This document shows, piece after piece, positions 1-8,300 of a DNA stretch of 20,542 nt; the stretch's first letter is position 1; each line of letters begins with the position of its first letter. A program made the position numbers and the translations under genes. The notes under the pieces are model-generated. The model ran no database searches. It saw nothing but the letters and a program-made list of their open reading frames with translations, and was not told the DNA's origin. Origin of the DNA: PVC group bacterium (lineage in GTDB: Bacteria; Verrucomicrobiota; Kiritimatiellia; UBA8416; PXDI01); the NCBI GenBank assembly GCA_003565095.1, contig PXDI01000346.1, forward strand, positions 1-20,542. The letters run 5' to 3'.

Positions 1-1638
1 ATTCCGGTAAGCCTCCGCTACCGATGATTTCGGTTCACGTACAACTATACTGGCGCGTTCCAGTTCAGCACTGCCGGATTTTTTGCCGGTTTCACTATCC
101 ATATAAGGGACAAAGCCCCGCAATGGCACTCGTAGCCGCTCTTTCAAATCTTCGGGTGTCTTAACTGTATCATCAAAGTGTTCAAGCACAAACGCCAGCC
201 CCACACCGGCAAAGACACTCATGAACAATGCAAGGATAATATCTCTGCGCCGATCCGGTCCGACCGGTCTGCCCGGTTGTGATGCACGGTCAAGCACCCT
301 GACATTAGTCCGCACAAACCCGGCGCTCATGTCGATCTCAAGCAGCCGGCTTATCAAATCGTCCAGCAGGCGCTGCCGCCGGTCAACTTCATTCTGCAGC
401 CGGGCAAGCGAAAAGGATTCACGGGCAACAGCCAATGATTCACGATGCTGCTCATCATATTGTTCCTTGAGCTGCTCCTCTTCCATTTTTAACATATTAA
501 AGCGGTTAATCTGGGAAAGAATAATTTCATTCAGTGCATTTTGAAATTCGCGCCATAACAAATTCTGGTCAGAACGGGCTGAAACCAACTGGGGATGTTC
601 CGGGCCATATACATCTTTTAAAGATGCCAGCCGCTTCTGTGCGTCCGCCAGACGCTGCCGGAGTTTGTTCAATTCGGCATCCTCGCGAATGATCGGCAGC
701 GAGAACAATCTCCGGTCATCCGCAGCCTGCAACTCGCTCCTGTCTCTCAAAACCTGACGCATCGTTCTGATCTGCGCATCAAGCTGATTAATCCTGATCT
801 GTACCCTTGTAAGCTCATCGTTCAGTTGTGCCAGACGCACCGCCGCCGGCTGCTCACTTTCAGACAGCCCCGTAGATAGTCCCCTGATGCTTTCCCTGAA
901 ATTCTGCAGCTCTGTCTGGGCCTGAAGTAAAGCCTCCTCTTCTTTTTCCTTCTCATTCTGTAAAAACACAAAAACTTCACCGAGTGCATCCGATTTACGC
1001 TCCAGATGGTATTGCACAAAGGCATCGGCGACAGCATTTGCAATCAGCACAATCCGCCCGGGATCAGTGCTGCCAATCCTAATACGAATGAAGTGCGACT
1101 CCGGTATGTGCCTCGCCTCAACATAACCGCGCAACCGCTCCCACGGCTGCGGGGGCGGCGCCGGTTCACCACCAAGTGTGGCCAGCATTGTACGGCGGAA
1201 GCCTTGCAGAATGGAACGTGGCGGAGAAGCATCCGTTGTGTCAGGAGCAACCACTGTACGACTTACAAACATTGAGGCAAGCTGCTCGTTTTCAAGGGCA
1301 ATTTCAAGCACTTCCCGGCTGCGGATCAACTCAGCCTGAGTCCGGTAAAAACCGGGATCCCAGCCCCAGGAATCCTGACTGTCAATATCCCGCCGTAAAA
1401 GACGCGGAGAATGCGACTCGACCAGCACACGGCTTTCAACCTGATAATAATCGGGCTTGCGGAAAGTGTTGATAGCGCCAAGTGTAGCCCCCGCCACCGC
1501 CACCGCAATCACCACCCAGCACCGCCGACGGATGATCTGCAAATATATATTCAGGACGGAAACCTGACTCTGATCATAAGCACCATATTCATATGCTTTT
1601 GTATCATCAGTCAGATTGGTAATGGAATTTTCAGTCAT
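1..1638 (-). CDS. Wzz/GumC-type polysaccharide co-polymerase, C-terminus outside window
   Basis: An inner-membrane chain-length or co-polymerase protein for exopolysaccharide or capsule. The frame is open from the ATG at 1638 to the window edge (546 codons, no stop). The N-terminus holds a cytoplasmic segment and a first membrane helix (about residues 40-57). A long periplasmic part follows, rich in Glu, Gln and Arg (about 200-435) and probably coiled coil. Then come a TNVRVLD element (444-450) like the GNVR motif, a Pro/Gly stretch (PGRPVGP) and a second helix (about 466-487). The last visible residues read SSVAEAYR, which in bacterial tyrosine kinases (BY-kinases) lies just before the Walker A loop, so a fused kinase domain is expected beyond the edge. 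AGGA at 1644-1647 precedes the start. The gene lies 12 bp after the export lipoprotein gene, so the two are probably co-transcribed. Family call is firm; the kinase domain is inferred. Confidence 0.88.
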   Translation of the reverse strand, partial: MTENSITNLTDDTKAYEYGAYDQSQVSVLNIYLQIIRRRCWVVIAVAVAGATLGAINTFRKPDYYQVESRVLVESHSPRLLRRDIDSQDSWGWDPGFYRTQAELIRSREVLEIALENEQLASMFVSRTVVAPDTTDASPPRSILQGFRRTMLATLGGEPAPPPQPWERLRGYVEARHIPESHFIRIRIGSTDPGRIVLIANAVADAFVQYHLERKSDALGEVFVFLQNEKEKEEEALLQAQTELQNFRESIRGLSTGLSESEQPAAVRLAQLNDELTRVQIRINQLDAQIRTMRQVLRDRSELQAADDRRLFSLPIIREDAELNKLRQRLADAQKRLASLKDVYGPEHPQLVSARSDQNLLWREFQNALNEIILSQINRFNMLKMEEEQLKEQYDEQHRESLAVARESFSLARLQNEVDRRQRLLDDLISRLLEIDMSAGFVRTNVRVLDRASQPGRPVGPDRRRDIILALFMSVFAGVGLAFVLEHFDDTVKTPEDLKERLRVPLRGFVPYMDSETGKKSGSAELERASIVVREPKSSVAEAYRN

Positions 1639-1650
1639 TAATTTCCTGTT

Positions 1651-2787
1651 TTACGGTGCAGGCGTATACGACATTCCCGTTGAGACTGTCGGCCTGATAA
1701 ACTCGGTCATCTTCATCAAAACGCTCGAACCGACAACCATTGTATCTCCGGCATGCATCGGTAAATCAGGCCGGACTCCGTGTGCAATTTTAGCCAAGTC
1801 AATCGGAATGACACGTCTGCCGCCATCCTGCGTCTCCCTTACTATGAAAACATTGTCAGCCCGGCCTTGTGGAGAAAGACCGCCGGACATGGCCAGTGCA
1901 TTCAAAGCCGTAATGCCCTGCTTGGGATCAAACTCCCGCGCACCGGGCCCCTGCACATAGCCCAGCACATATATGAAAGCACGCCGCCGCGATGGAACAC
2001 TGATGACATCGCCGGCACGCACACTGACATTCAGCCGGATGTCACCATCTTCCACCAGACGGCGCAAATCAACCATGACGGCATCATGGCTGGCAGGTTC
2101 CTGATCTTCTGCTGCATCGACATCATCCGCATCCTCTGTAACTGCCGGAGTCTCTGCCGCGCGCAAAATCAGCAATTCATTTCCCGCCGCAGCCGCAAGG
2201 CCGCCGGCCATCGAAATGATCTCGAGAATTGATGCAGAAGAACGCTTAAGAAAATACACGCCAGGCTTTGCTACGGCACCGGTCATTACCACAGCATGAC
2301 TGCGATGCTGATCAACGGTAACACTAATTTGCGGATTACGCAGAAACCGCGTGTCATAAGCATCACGCACCAGTTGCTCTGCTTCGCGCGGAATCAAGCC
2401 GCCAACATTGACCCGGCCGACCCACGGCAGTGAGATTGAGCCGTCATTTTCAACAGTGCGCTTCAGTGAAGCGGTCTCATTAGCCCGTTCAAGTGACAGA
2501 ATGTCGATACGCAGTATATCTTCAGGCCCGATACGATAATCTTCATCATCAACACCGGATTGTTTGACCCATTCGGCAAGAACCTGTTCCAACCGCTCAC
2601 GGCGGGCTTCTTCAATCGCCTGCGGATCTTCACCTTCAGCAACAAATGGCTTACCGGGGTCAAAGGCATCCCCGATTCTCGACGCCGGCGAACGACCGAA
2701 ATCCATATTACTGCATCCGGCAGCCACTATACAAAGCGACAATGCCGCAAACATATTCACTTTTGTAATAATTCGCACTTTTTTCAT
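1651..2787 (-). CDS. Wza/GumB-family polysaccharide export lipoprotein
   Basis: The outer-membrane export channel component for a surface polysaccharide, 378 aa. The start at 2787 is chosen because it gives a lipoprotein signal peptide: basic MKKVR, a hydrophobic stretch, and the lipobox VAAGC with the lipidated Cys at residue 25. The frame runs on upstream to 3042, but that extension lies inside the preceding gene and would bury the signal. No clear Shine-Dalgarno is seen. A Poly_export domain covers about 83-165 (YRIGPEDILRIDIL, then SLPWVGRVNVGG). It is followed by an SLBB domain (about 169-215, VMTGAVAKPGVYFL) and a second SLBB (about 275-330, YVLGYVQGPGAREF). Between the two SLBBs lies an acidic, low-complexity insert of about 25 residues that I would not expect in a typical member. 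It is paired with the co-polymerase gene downstream, the usual arrangement. Confidence 0.93.
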   Translation of the reverse strand: MKKVRIITKVNMFAALSLCIVAAGCSNMDFGRSPASRIGDAFDPGKPFVAEGEDPQAIEEARRERLEQVLAEWVKQSGVDDEDYRIGPEDILRIDILSLERANETASLKRTVENDGSISLPWVGRVNVGGLIPREAEQLVRDAYDTRFLRNPQISVTVDQHRSHAVVMTGAVAKPGVYFLKRSSASILEIISMAGGLAAAAGNELLILRAAETPAVTEDADDVDAAEDQEPASHDAVMVDLRRLVEDGDIRLNVSVRAGDVISVPSRRRAFIYVLGYVQGPGAREFDPKQGITALNALAMSGGLSPQGRADNVFIVRETQDGGRRVIPIDLAKIAHGVRPDLPMHAGDTMVVGSSVLMKMTEFIRPTVSTGMSYTPAP

Positions 2788-2860
2788 TATACTGATTAAT
2801 AAAAATATATAAAAAAACCGCACAAACTGCAACAAATAAAGCCCGATATTATCCTGTTGA

Positions 2861-3370
2861 TTACGGGCTGACAACCGGCGGGTCGGGCGGGATCGGCAGG
2901 ATTGGAGTGTCCGGATCATCAGGCCCCGGCGGTGAAGGCGGATCCTCTCGTGCAGTGCGCACATCAGGATCCTGCGGCAGCAGCAGCAAACTGCCGCCAG
3001 TGACCATCGGCGCCCCCAGCGGCAGGCGGCGCGGCAGGGCAATTACCATCCCGTGTGACATCGTTACGACTCCGCTGCGCGGTTCCAGAATACGCATATC
3101 AACCCGCAGCGAGCCGATTGTTATAAAATGATCACCTTCGCCCATCTGCGGGATACTGAATACGCCATCATTATCCGTCACTGTCCTGTAGACAACACGC
3201 TCGGTTGCCGCATTCCAGACGCGTACACGCATCCCATCAATCGGCCCCATTGAATCAGCCCAGACAACAACCCCCCTAAGCTCGGCCGGCGGAACCGACA
3301 GGTCCGGTCCACGCGCCAATACCGCAAATGGCAGCAATAACGCCAAAACATAGATCAATACTTGTCTCAT
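2861..3370 (-). CDS. small exported protein with carboxypeptidase-regulatory-like beta domain
   Basis: A 169-aa exported protein of unknown function. The start at 3370 gives a clean signal peptide (MRQVLIYVLALLLPFAVLA, probable cleavage before RG). An ATG at 3382 and a TTG at 3409 are also in frame, but the promoter -10 box at 3391-3396 excludes the TTG start. Residues about 30-100 (ELRGVVVWAD, VRVWNA, TVTDNDGVFSIP, GDHFITIG) follow the beta-sandwich pattern of the CarboxypepD_reg / transthyretin-like fold, in which a variable loop is followed by T-D-x-x-G-x-F. The C-terminal 40 residues are rich in Pro and Asp (SPPGPDDPDTP) and probably disordered. It heads the polysaccharide export operon, 73 bp before the export lipoprotein gene, so a periplasmic or surface role linked to the polymer is plausible but unproven. 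Confidence 0.72.
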   Translation of the reverse strand: MRQVLIYVLALLLPFAVLARGPDLSVPPAELRGVVVWADSMGPIDGMRVRVWNAATERVVYRTVTDNDGVFSIPQMGEGDHFITIGSLRVDMRILEPRSGVVTMSHGMVIALPRRLPLGAPMVTGGSLLLLPQDPDVRTAREDPPSPPGPDDPDTPILPIPPDPPVVSP

Positions 3371-3390
3371 ATCCAATCTCATATATGTAA

Positions 3391-3419
3391 ATAATACAAA
3401 ATCCCGCAACAGAAGTCAA
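3391..3419 (-). promoter_or_regulatory. sigma-70-type promoter for the polysaccharide export operon
   Basis: On the minus strand, TTGACT (3419-3414, 5 of 6 consensus bases) and TATTAT (3396-3391, 5 of 6) are separated by exactly 17 bp. Transcription should begin near 3384, leaving a leader of about 14 nt before the ATG at 3370. This is the best promoter match I found in the window. It faces the export operon and lies in the 134-bp region between the divergent units. Confidence 0.6.
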
Positions 3420-3504
3420 ACATTGCCTAAATTGCAGAATCAGCTTGCGGTTTAAGTCCTAATCAAGCAGAATCCCCGAGAATTCAAACTGGTTTTTTTC
3501 ATTT

Positions 3505-4521
3505 ATGATGATACGACAAAAAGCTTATGCGCGGGGCGGGTTGATTGGCAATCCGTCTGATGGATATTTCGGCAAGACGATTGCGCTGACATTCACCAAT
3601 TTCCGTGCGGATGTTGTCTTGTATGAGACCCCGCAATTGGAGATTCTGCCGAATATCCGGGACCATTCACGTTTTAACGGTATTGCCGAGCTAGCCAATG
3701 ACGTGTGCCTCTTTGGATACTACGGGGGCGTACGCCTGCTGAAAGCCTCTGTTAAGCGTTTTTATGACTATTGCCGTATCACCGGAATTGAGTTACATAA
3801 ACGTAATTTCACCTTGCACTACACTTCCGACATTCCGCATCTTGTCGGACTTGCAGGTTCAAGTGCGATTATTACCGCATGCATTCGCTGCCTGATGGAT
3901 TTCTACGAAGTGCAGATTCCCAAGCCGCAACTTGCCAATCTGATTCTATCGGTGGAAAAGGAAGAACTAAATATAGCGGCCGGCTTGCAAGACCGCGTTG
4001 CCCAGGTGTATGAGGGCCTGGTGTATATGAATTTTGATGAATCTTTGATGAATGAGCGCGGTTACGGCGAATACCGGAATCTTAATACCGACGCGCTGCC
4101 CCCGCTGTACATTGCCTACCGGGCAGATCTTTCGCAGGTATCAGATATTGTGCATCATAATTTGCGCGAACGATTCAACCGGAAAGACCGGGAAGTTCTG
4201 GATGCCATCAGTTTCTGGGCGGAACTGACTGATCAAGTGCGTGATTGTATTGAGCAGAACCGTGGTTCAGAAATCGGACCGCTGCTGAATGCTAATTTTG
4301 ACCGTCGCGCGGCTCTTTACGATGTCGGCCGGGAAAATATGCTGATGGTGCAAACGGCACGAAAGACCGGTGCCAGTGCAAAGTTCACCGGATCAGGCGG
4401 AGCGATTATCGGTACTTACGAGGATCGGGCGATGCTCACGACATTACAGGAGCATCTTTCTGCCATCGGATGTAATGTGATCGTCCCGGATATAGCTCAA
4501 CCGCAGGAGGAAAAACAATGA
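3505..4521 (+). CDS. glucuronokinase-like GHMP kinase
   Basis: A 338-aa sugar kinase of the GHMP superfamily, predicted to phosphorylate D-glucuronate at C1 with ATP. Motif 1 is GNPSDGYFGKT (residues 15-25). The phosphate loop, motif 2, is IPHLVGLAGSSA ending at residue 121. Motif 3 is AKFTGSGGA at 292-300. From memory, plant glucuronokinase has nearly the same signatures: GNPSDVYFGRTI, GLSGSSAIVSA, a continuous AGLQDRVAQVYGGLV block (here AGLQDRVAQVYEGLV) and AAKFTGSGGA. The shared AGLQDRVAQVY block makes this much closer to glucuronokinase than to galactokinase or heptose kinase. Two ATGs lie side by side (3505, 3508), and neither has a clear Shine-Dalgarno. The gene overlaps the uridylyltransferase gene by 4 bp (ATGA), so the two are translationally coupled. 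The other possibility is a related hexuronate or sugar-1-kinase. Superfamily is certain; substrate is inferred. Confidence 0.85.
   Translation: MMIRQKAYARGGLIGNPSDGYFGKTIALTFTNFRADVVLYETPQLEILPNIRDHSRFNGIAELANDVCLFGYYGGVRLLKASVKRFYDYCRITGIELHKRNFTLHYTSDIPHLVGLAGSSAIITACIRCLMDFYEVQIPKPQLANLILSVEKEELNIAAGLQDRVAQVYEGLVYMNFDESLMNERGYGEYRNLNTDALPPLYIAYRADLSQVSDIVHHNLRERFNRKDREVLDAISFWAELTDQVRDCIEQNRGSEIGPLLNANFDRRAALYDVGRENMLMVQTARKTGASAKFTGSGGAIIGTYEDRAMLTTLQEHLSAIGCNVIVPDIAQPQEEKQ
4505..4510 (+). promoter_or_regulatory. strong Shine-Dalgarno for galU
   Basis: A perfect AGGAGG lies 7 nt before the ATG at 4518, inside the 3' end of the kinase gene. With the ATGA overlap it fixes the uridylyltransferase start. 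Confidence 0.8.
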
Positions 4522-5390
4522 TTCGCAAAGCTGTAATACCGGCCGCCGGCTATGGAACGCGGTTTCTTCCGGCAACCAAAGCACAGCCGAAGGAGATGCT
4601 GCCGGTAGTAGATACACCCGTTATTCAATATGTCGTTATGGAAGCGGTTCGTTCAGGCATTACCGACATATTGATCGTTATCGGCAGGGGGAAACGGGCA
4701 ATCGAAGAACACTTTGATCGTAATATGGAGCTGGAAATTCAGCTTGAGAAATCCGGAAAAACCGAAACATTAAACGCCATACGTTCTATCTCTGAATTAG
4801 CCGATATTCATTTTGTCTGGCAGCGTGAAATGCGCGGACTGGGTGACGCGGTATATTGCGCCCGTCATCATGTCGGTGATGAACCATTTGCAGTATTGCT
4901 TGGCGACACCATTGTCGAGACTGATTCGGGTCAACCGGTCACCAGCCAGTTGATCGATATCTACAACCGTTATGAAGCCCCCGTTATAGCATTCCAGGAG
5001 GTTGCCCCCAGTCAGGTGAACCGCTACGGGATCATGAGCGGAATTCCTAAAGATCATAACGTTTACGAAATTAAAGACATTGTTGAGAAACCCGCGATCA
5101 ATGAAGCACCCTCAAACCTGGCGGTCTCCGCGCGTTATGTCCTGACTCCTGATATTTTTGGATATATCGCTGAGACACAGCGGGGCAAAAACAATGAAAT
5201 ACAGCTTACCGATGCACTGCACTCTCTTTTGCAAACACGCAATGCATACGGTTTACGTTACGAAGGCAGGCGTTACGATGTGGGTAACAAGGCTGACTTT
5301 ATCAAAACCAATATCGCCTTTGCGTTGCGGCATGCTGACCTGCGCGAGGAACTCACTGCATACATAAAAGAAATCTCCGCTACGCTTTGA
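4518..5390 (+). CDS. galU: UTP--glucose-1-phosphate uridylyltransferase family (GalU)
   Basis: A cytoplasmic nucleotidyltransferase of 290 aa, the usual GalU length. It transfers UMP from UTP to a sugar 1-phosphate, giving a UDP-sugar and pyrophosphate. The signature loop is AAGYGTRFLPATKAQPKEMLP (residues 9-29), including the GxGTRF nucleotide loop and Lys25. LLGD places the metal-binding Asp at residue 130. VEKP lies at 189-192, and NEIQLTDAL near residue 230 is typical of GalU. It overlaps the preceding kinase gene by 4 bp. GalU normally acts on glucose 1-phosphate. The pairing with a glucuronokinase-like enzyme suggests that glucuronate 1-phosphate may be a physiological substrate here, which would make UDP-glucuronate directly. 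The alternative is plain UDP-glucose supply. It ends 6 bp from the convergent membrane-protein gene. Confidence 0.95.
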   Translation: MIRKAVIPAAGYGTRFLPATKAQPKEMLPVVDTPVIQYVVMEAVRSGITDILIVIGRGKRAIEEHFDRNMELEIQLEKSGKTETLNAIRSISELADIHFVWQREMRGLGDAVYCARHHVGDEPFAVLLGDTIVETDSGQPVTSQLIDIYNRYEAPVIAFQEVAPSQVNRYGIMSGIPKDHNVYEIKDIVEKPAINEAPSNLAVSARYVLTPDIFGYIAETQRGKNNEIQLTDALHSLLQTRNAYGLRYEGRRYDVGNKADFIKTNIAFALRHADLREELTAYIKEISATL

Positions 5391-5396
5391 GCCTGT

Positions 5397-8300
5397 TTAT
5401 ACGACGATTCCCGGCGGATTTATGGTAATACTGTTGCTGCATTTCGGGCATTCAATCGCCTGTCCGATCCACTCATTCTGCGCTGAAAGTTTCTGCCCGC
5501 AATGTTGGCAGAAGAACTTGAAAACACTGGCAGCAATCTGATCACGTGCCGGAACAACAAGAGATCCGTTACAGGCCGGACAAGCTACAGCCAGGCCGGT
5601 CCAGTCATCCTGTCCCTCCATTACCTGTCCACAGTGCGGACAGTTGAATTTAAGCATTTTCTGCTGTGACGTGTCCGGTTGCGATTCATGCGGAACATTG
5701 ATCACGCCCTTGCATCCGGGACATTCAACGGGCTGACCGGCATACTCAGAGGAAATAGCCATACGCAATTTGCATAACGGACAATTGAATTCTATATTCG
5801 TTGTCTCCACCGCTGGTGAAGCTGCGTTATCCGCAACGGGTTGCTCCGTGACCGGCGCTGATGTTTCTTCCGCTGCCTGCTCGCCACTGACTGTTGCCTT
5901 TTCTGGCTCAACAAGTGAAGAGTCTGTCGCCGCAACTTCCGCTTGCGTTGGTGCTGCCGGCGGACGCTCTGTCTGGATATCGTCCAAATTGGTACTAACT
6001 GGCGGACTCACATCCTCGTTTTGCTTCACCGGAGGAGCAACTGGCGGGCGCTCCTCCACACTTTGCCTGGCCGGCGGTGCTACCGGGGGGCGTTCTTCAA
6101 CTTTCCCCACCAGTTCACTCCCTGTTTCCGTTCTGGCCTTTACCGGTTGCTTGCGCATAATCCCGGCAGGTGATCTTTTGGTCAAAACAATTTTCTTCTT
6201 TGGAGTTACTTGAGTCCTGCCCGGCGCTGTTTTTACAGCCGGGGCATCGCGCTTGAAAGCGGGAACTTTTTTCTCCGGCTCTACAGGCGGAACAACGGCT
6301 TCGGTTTGCCGGGGTGATTCAACTTCAGCAACCGCACCTTTTTCTGCTTCCGGTTTCGTGTGCTCTGCTTCTTCATGTTTGTCAACAGCATCACTTTTGG
6401 CACCCTCCGGTGCCGGTTCGCTTTTAGCTGTCTCGGTTCCATCCGGCGAATCAGGCTCAGGTTTTGTGCTTGCCGGTATGCTTTCCACCTTGGGGGCAGG
6501 TTCTGCGGCTTCCTCAGCCTTCTCCTCTATTTCTGATGAGTCTTTCTGAGGTGCCGGAGGCGTGCCTGGCGATTTACCGGCAAGCCCAAGCTTTTCGCGA
6601 ATCTTGTGCTTCTGTTCCTCTTTTGCGCGGCGACGATCTTCTTCAGCTTCGCGTCGGGCACGAATACGGGCAGCCAAATCCTCCTTGCTGCGGATTTGCT
6701 CAGGAGTATCTGGATGCTGCGATTCCGCGGAAGCTTTCCGTTTCTGCATGGCACCCTGCTCCGTCTGCTTCCGTTTGGCTTCGGTTTCGGCCTGTTTCCG
6801 TTTGGCTTCGGCTTCCGCCTGTTTCTGCTTGGCTTCGGCTTTGGCTTTTTTCCTTGCAGCTTGCGCGTCAGCTTTTCTTTCGGCATAAACCTGAGCGGCG
6901 TGCTGCAATTTTCCTGAGCCCCACCGCCGGCCATTCTTTATAGCCGGACGGATACTTCCCGCTGCGTGCCGTATTTTACCGGCAGCCCACCGACCACCGT
7001 TTTTAAGAACCGGTGCTGCCTTGGCGGCAGCATACTTAAGACCATCAACAGTCCACAAGCGACCATCCCGTAGCACCGGACCCAATTTACGCATCTCGCC
7101 CGCTAAAACTTTACCGTTGCGCCGGATTCCGGCATATAAAGACTCTCCGCCCTTTCCTTCGGCCAGTTTGTCAAAGACCCAAGGCACGGGTGAACGCTCC
7201 GGCCATTCTGAATATTGCTCGTCGAACTGAGATTTCCAAGAGCTAACGGCGTCTTCAGGAGTAATAAACACCAGTTTAATATTAATTTGCGAGGCAATAC
7301 GTATCCATTCAGCCATGAGGTCATTGTCCGGCAGTTTGTCGTGTTGCCAGATAATATGCAAAGTATGAAAAGCAAAAGCATGGGAATGCAATCGGTACTC
7401 GATCAACGACAGCATATCCTTCATCAAGCGGCAGCCGGTCTCATACCCCTTACAGACAAAGGATTGACGATTAAACCAAGCTGTTTCGAAAACATATTCA
7501 GTATCATCATACGGGTGCCATGATTCTCCGGCCGGCGCGATATCCATTGGCAGCAGCCGGATCGGCCCGGCAAACAAACGACGCACTGTACAAGTCGATT
7601 GTGCATCGAAAACTGCACCCTGTTCCTTACCATCGGCCACGGCAGCGATCTTCCTGCTTAAATCATGCACCATAACGTCAGATACAGCGTCCCCAAAATA
7701 AATAAGACTTTCTCCACGTCTTATAATACCATGCAGCAGATCTACAATTTGCCTGCTTTCGGCCTGCCCGATCCATGTGCGCATCTTTTTTGGCAGACAG
7801 CGATCCAGAAAAACCAAACCAAGCGGTAAAGGAAAGAAAAAGTCGGTTGTTCGATTAAAACGAGAGACGTAATCAAAGCCAAGATATAGCAATGATATCC
7901 ATAACGCCAATTGGCTGAAACCGATAAGAAAGCGTCCCCAACGCAAGGCCATGTACATATCGGCCTCAGCCATAACCCTTCCCAGTATCACCAGCTCTTC
8001 AGTTTCCATCTCCCGATCTATTCCTCTGAAGAGACCGTCATCAGGTTCGTCAGATTTAGCGGTACGCTCGCGCCTTTGCACACCACGCTCACGATATGCG
8101 CGTGCACTGTCGTCAAGCCTCGTTATTTCGGGCTCACGCGCCGCCTGCTCATAGCGGCTAAGTTTTTCCGGCTCTTTTTCGCGGGCAAGTTCTACATCTC
8201 GATCATCAGGAGTTTCCTCCGCAAACCGGATTTGCCGGGCACGGTCTTCCGCTGTTCTTACTTCACGCAAACGCTCCTGACGCTGCCGCTCACGCCCCAA

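Noticed and set aside
2788..2860. Possible terminator or second promoter before the export lipoprotein gene
   Set aside because: A run of seven T (minus strand) follows only a 3-bp stem, too weak for a terminator. A TTGTTG/TATATA pair at 18-bp spacing matches the consensus poorly (3 and 4 of 6).
2788..3042. N-terminal extension of the export lipoprotein gene
   Set aside because: The extra 85 residues are Cys/Arg-rich, overlap the preceding gene and would place the lipobox far inside the protein.
3371..3409. Upstream TTG or ATG starts (3409, 3382) for the small exported protein
   Set aside because: The promoter -10 box at 3391-3396 lies downstream of the TTG, and the ATG at 3382 would be essentially leaderless and would add residues before a good signal peptide.
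3420..3504. Promoter for the kinase-galU unit
   Set aside because: The best pair, TTGCGG and CAGAAT with 17-bp spacing, matches only 3 and 4 of 6 bases. A promoter must exist here or nearby, but I cannot place it.
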